The notes under the pieces are model-generated. The model saw nothing but the letters and a program-made list of their open reading frames with translations, was not told the origin of the DNA and did not search any database. A stretch of DNA of 64,000 nt from Sphingobacterium thalpophilum. Its GTDB lineage: Bacteria > Bacteroidota > Bacteroidia > Sphingobacteriales > Sphingobacteriaceae. The stretch is taken from positions 2,480,001 to 2,544,000 of the forward strand of contig NZ_LR590484.1 of NCBI RefSeq assembly GCF_901482695.1. The letters are read 5' to 3'. Within the stretch, counting starts at the first letter, position 1. Each line of letters opens with the position of its first letter. This document shows, in pieces, positions 63,949 through 64,000 of this stretch. A program made the position numbers and the translations under genes.

Positions 63949-64000
63949 ATGAAAAAAGCTTTTATTTACTTAATGACTATACTTCCCTTGACTACATTAG
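63949..64000 (+). CDS. 5' end of a secreted-protein gene (partial)
   Basis: ATG 63949 opens a frame that reaches the window end, coding MKKAFIYLMTILPLTTL, which has the look of a signal peptide. The product cannot be named from 17 residues. Confidence 0.5.
   Translation, partial: MKKAFIYLMTILPLTTL

Overview
The window is chromosomal DNA of a Bacteroidota bacterium, most probably Sphingobacteriaceae (Sphingobacterium-like). The grounds are four SusC/SusD outer-membrane pairs, lipoproteins with Bacteroidota-type lipoboxes, and promoters of the TTG-N20-TAnnTTTG type (for example 45536-45566 and 38758-38788). The genus is inferred; no 16S gene is present.

Region 1 (about 1-36,030) is a large pectin utilisation region made of three adjacent SusC/SusD-centred blocks. 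Block A (102-16,463) holds a GH106-type alpha-L-rhamnosidase, SusC/SusD, a Tat-signalled five-bladed propeller glycosidase, a GH28 polygalacturonase, a 1,195-residue DUF4450-like toroid protein and a clan GH-L-like toroid protein, and looks aimed at rhamnogalacturonan I. Block B (16,875-28,415) holds SusC/SusD, a surface beta-helix lipoprotein (DUF4957/DUF5123 type), two PL1 pectate lyases and a CE8 pectin methylesterase, and looks aimed at homogalacturonan. Block C (28,503-34,921) holds SusC/SusD and a GH105 unsaturated (rhamno)galacturonyl hydrolase, which would finish the unsaturated oligosaccharides. A GntR-type regulator with a sugar-binding-protein-like sensor (34,993-36,030) closes the region. 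No SusR, hybrid two-component or ECF-sigma/anti-sigma regulator is seen in the window. Methylesterase and lyases would act at the surface, the three SusCD pairs import products, and GH28/GH106/GH105 and the toroid proteins would complete depolymerisation in the periplasm.

Region 2 (36,130-52,532) is mostly housekeeping: a DUF4136 lipoprotein, nadE, an orphan promoter-terminator unit (candidate small RNA, 38,758-38,897), two FKBP-type lipoproteins, a thioredoxin-like protein with a TonB-dependent receptor and a small membrane protein, panC-panD, a half-length glycogen-synthase-like protein, ispF, a class A PBP, uvrC and era.

Region 3 (52,648-53,275) is a tandem array of five identical initiator tRNA genes, each followed by its own terminator-like hairpin. 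It is followed by an AT-rich SusC/SusD pair without enzymes (53,576-58,211), preceded by a perfect 20-bp palindrome.

Region 4 (58,378-64,000) is der, cysS, an unknown secreted protein, a SurA-type isomerase and the first codons of a further gene. I found no CRISPR array, insertion sequence, rRNA or phage gene. The points most worth following are the tRNA-fMet array, the orphan small-RNA unit, the two poorly characterised toroid proteins, a period-10 direct repeat shared by several pectin promoters, and the terminator hairpin that abuts the start of the gene at 43,765-44,127.
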